Positions 63,765-64,000 of a DNA stretch of 64,000 nucleotides are shown piece after piece. The notes under the pieces are model-generated. The model did not search any database, was not told where the DNA came from, and saw only the letters and a program-made list of their open reading frames with translations. Source of the DNA: an uncultured Ruminococcus sp. (GTDB lineage Bacteria; Bacillota; Clostridia; Oscillospirales; Ruminococcaceae). The position numbers and the translations under genes were made by a program. The stretch spans positions 1 to 64,000 of the forward strand of contig CANQJO010000011.1 of the NCBI GenBank assembly GCA_947624255.1, in the 5' to 3' direction. Position 1 is the first letter of the stretch; the number at the start of each line of letters is the position of its first letter.

Positions 63765-63895
63765 TGTTTAAGCGAAGCAGGAATATAATAGCGTTTTCAG
63801 ACGTTTTTCTCGTTCTTGACGCTTTAGCCGTGCTTATCATGATTTTTTCAGATCTTGCGAAATCGAAATATAATGCCGTTATACGACTACTATAA
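63764..63895 (+). CDS. Small hydrophobic open frame after pheS
   Basis: This 43-residue frame has ATG overlapping the pheS stop (TGATG) and one hydrophobic segment (VFLVLDALAVLIMIFSDL, residues 15-32). No separate ribosome binding site is present. Just after its stop another frame is open to the window edge and could continue the protein if one base were added near 63892, giving RLLYKLRISYGRKST. It may therefore be the start of a larger, frameshifted gene. Weakly supported. Confidence 0.3.
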   Translation: MFKRSRNIIAFSDVFLVLDALAVLIMIFSDLAKSKYNAVIRLL

Positions 63896-63898
63896 ACT

Positions 63899-64000
63899 AA
63901 GGATAAGCTATGGACGCAAAAGTACGGTGATCGCTGTTGGTGACAGCGAAAGACTATGCCGGATAGTAATAAAGCGTTTTACGAAAAAAAATATCACCGT
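63899..64000 (+). pseudogene. Open frame running off the right edge
   Basis: The frame CTA AGG ATA AGC TAT is open to position 64000 and encodes RISYGRKSTVIAVGDSERLC and then RIVIKRFTKKNIT. A start within the window would have to be a GTG near 63930. It could be the continuation of the hydrophobic frame at 63764 after a frameshift. The gene cannot be identified from this fragment. Confidence 0.25.

Overview
The window looks like chromosomal DNA of an anaerobic Gram-positive Clostridia, most likely a Ruminococcus-type member of the Oscillospiraceae. Three things point there. Two secreted proteins carry C-terminal type I dockerin repeats (a CBM22-GH10 xylanase and a leucine-rich-repeat protein). 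There is a complete six-gene Rnf complex and a 2-oxoacid:ferredoxin oxidoreductase. The Gram-positive set of PolC, SpoIVA/SipL, a T-box leader, an L10 leader and a CIRCE operator is also present. I saw no phage, transposase or CRISPR array. Most of the window is ordinary housekeeping DNA with tight gene packing, and the novelty is in intergenic elements and unusual insertions.

Layout. 1-3.5 kb (+): a VTC-type polyphosphate polymerase, a DUF4956 membrane protein and a lipoprotein with a beta-helix-like carbohydrate-binding domain. 3.5-4.0 kb: a gene-free stretch with its own promoter, a strong hairpin with an anti-Shine-Dalgarno loop and a terminator (candidate small RNA). 4.0-12.6 kb (-): a histidine operon hisZGDCBHAFIE interrupted by three small membrane-protein genes, with a strong promoter and an operator-like inverted repeat. 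12.7-23.5 kb (-): polC, ispG, rseP, dxr, cdsA, uppS, frr, pyrH. 23.7-24.0 kb (+): two tRNA-Ser genes behind a near-consensus promoter. 24.1-25.4 kb: a zinc-ribbon membrane protein (-) and an XRE regulator (+). 25.7-30.5 kb (+): rnfCDGEAB. 30.6-31.9 kb: an ADP-ribosylglycohydrolase/SseB fusion. 32-33.2 kb: rplJ-rplL behind an L10 leader. 33.3-36.5 kb (-): a four-subunit 2-oxoacid:ferredoxin oxidoreductase and a P-loop ATPase. 36.7-45.2 kb (-): the fatty-acid operon fabH-fabK-fabG-fabF-accB-fabZ-accC-accD-accA-acpP. 45.5-49.9 kb (+): fabD, aroE, aroK, an amidohydrolase and an LRR-dockerin protein. 50-53.8 kb (+): guaB and the xylanase. 53.9-62.2 kb (-): htpG with CIRCE, spoIVA, sipL, a lipoprotein, the NAD(P)HX repair enzyme and a small membrane protein. 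62.3-64 kb (+): a tRNA-Phe T-box leader, pheS, and an unresolved end.

How it fits together. The 2-oxoacid oxidoreductase makes reduced ferredoxin and Rnf turns ferredoxin oxidation into an ion gradient. The fatty-acid genes plus fabD across the divergent gap, with cdsA, cover acyl-chain and phospholipid precursor synthesis. dxr, ispG and uppS lie on the MEP-to-undecaprenyl route. The xylanase shows plant-fibre degradation on a dockerin scaffold system, and spoIVA-sipL shows spore-coat capacity.

Several short dispersed repeats recur within the window. The clearest is a pair of about 140-160 bp elements with terminal inverted repeats (1992-2133 and 20325-20485). Both end just upstream of the ribosome binding site of the next gene, in the same orientation. 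All homology statements are from recognition of motifs by eye; no database search was run.
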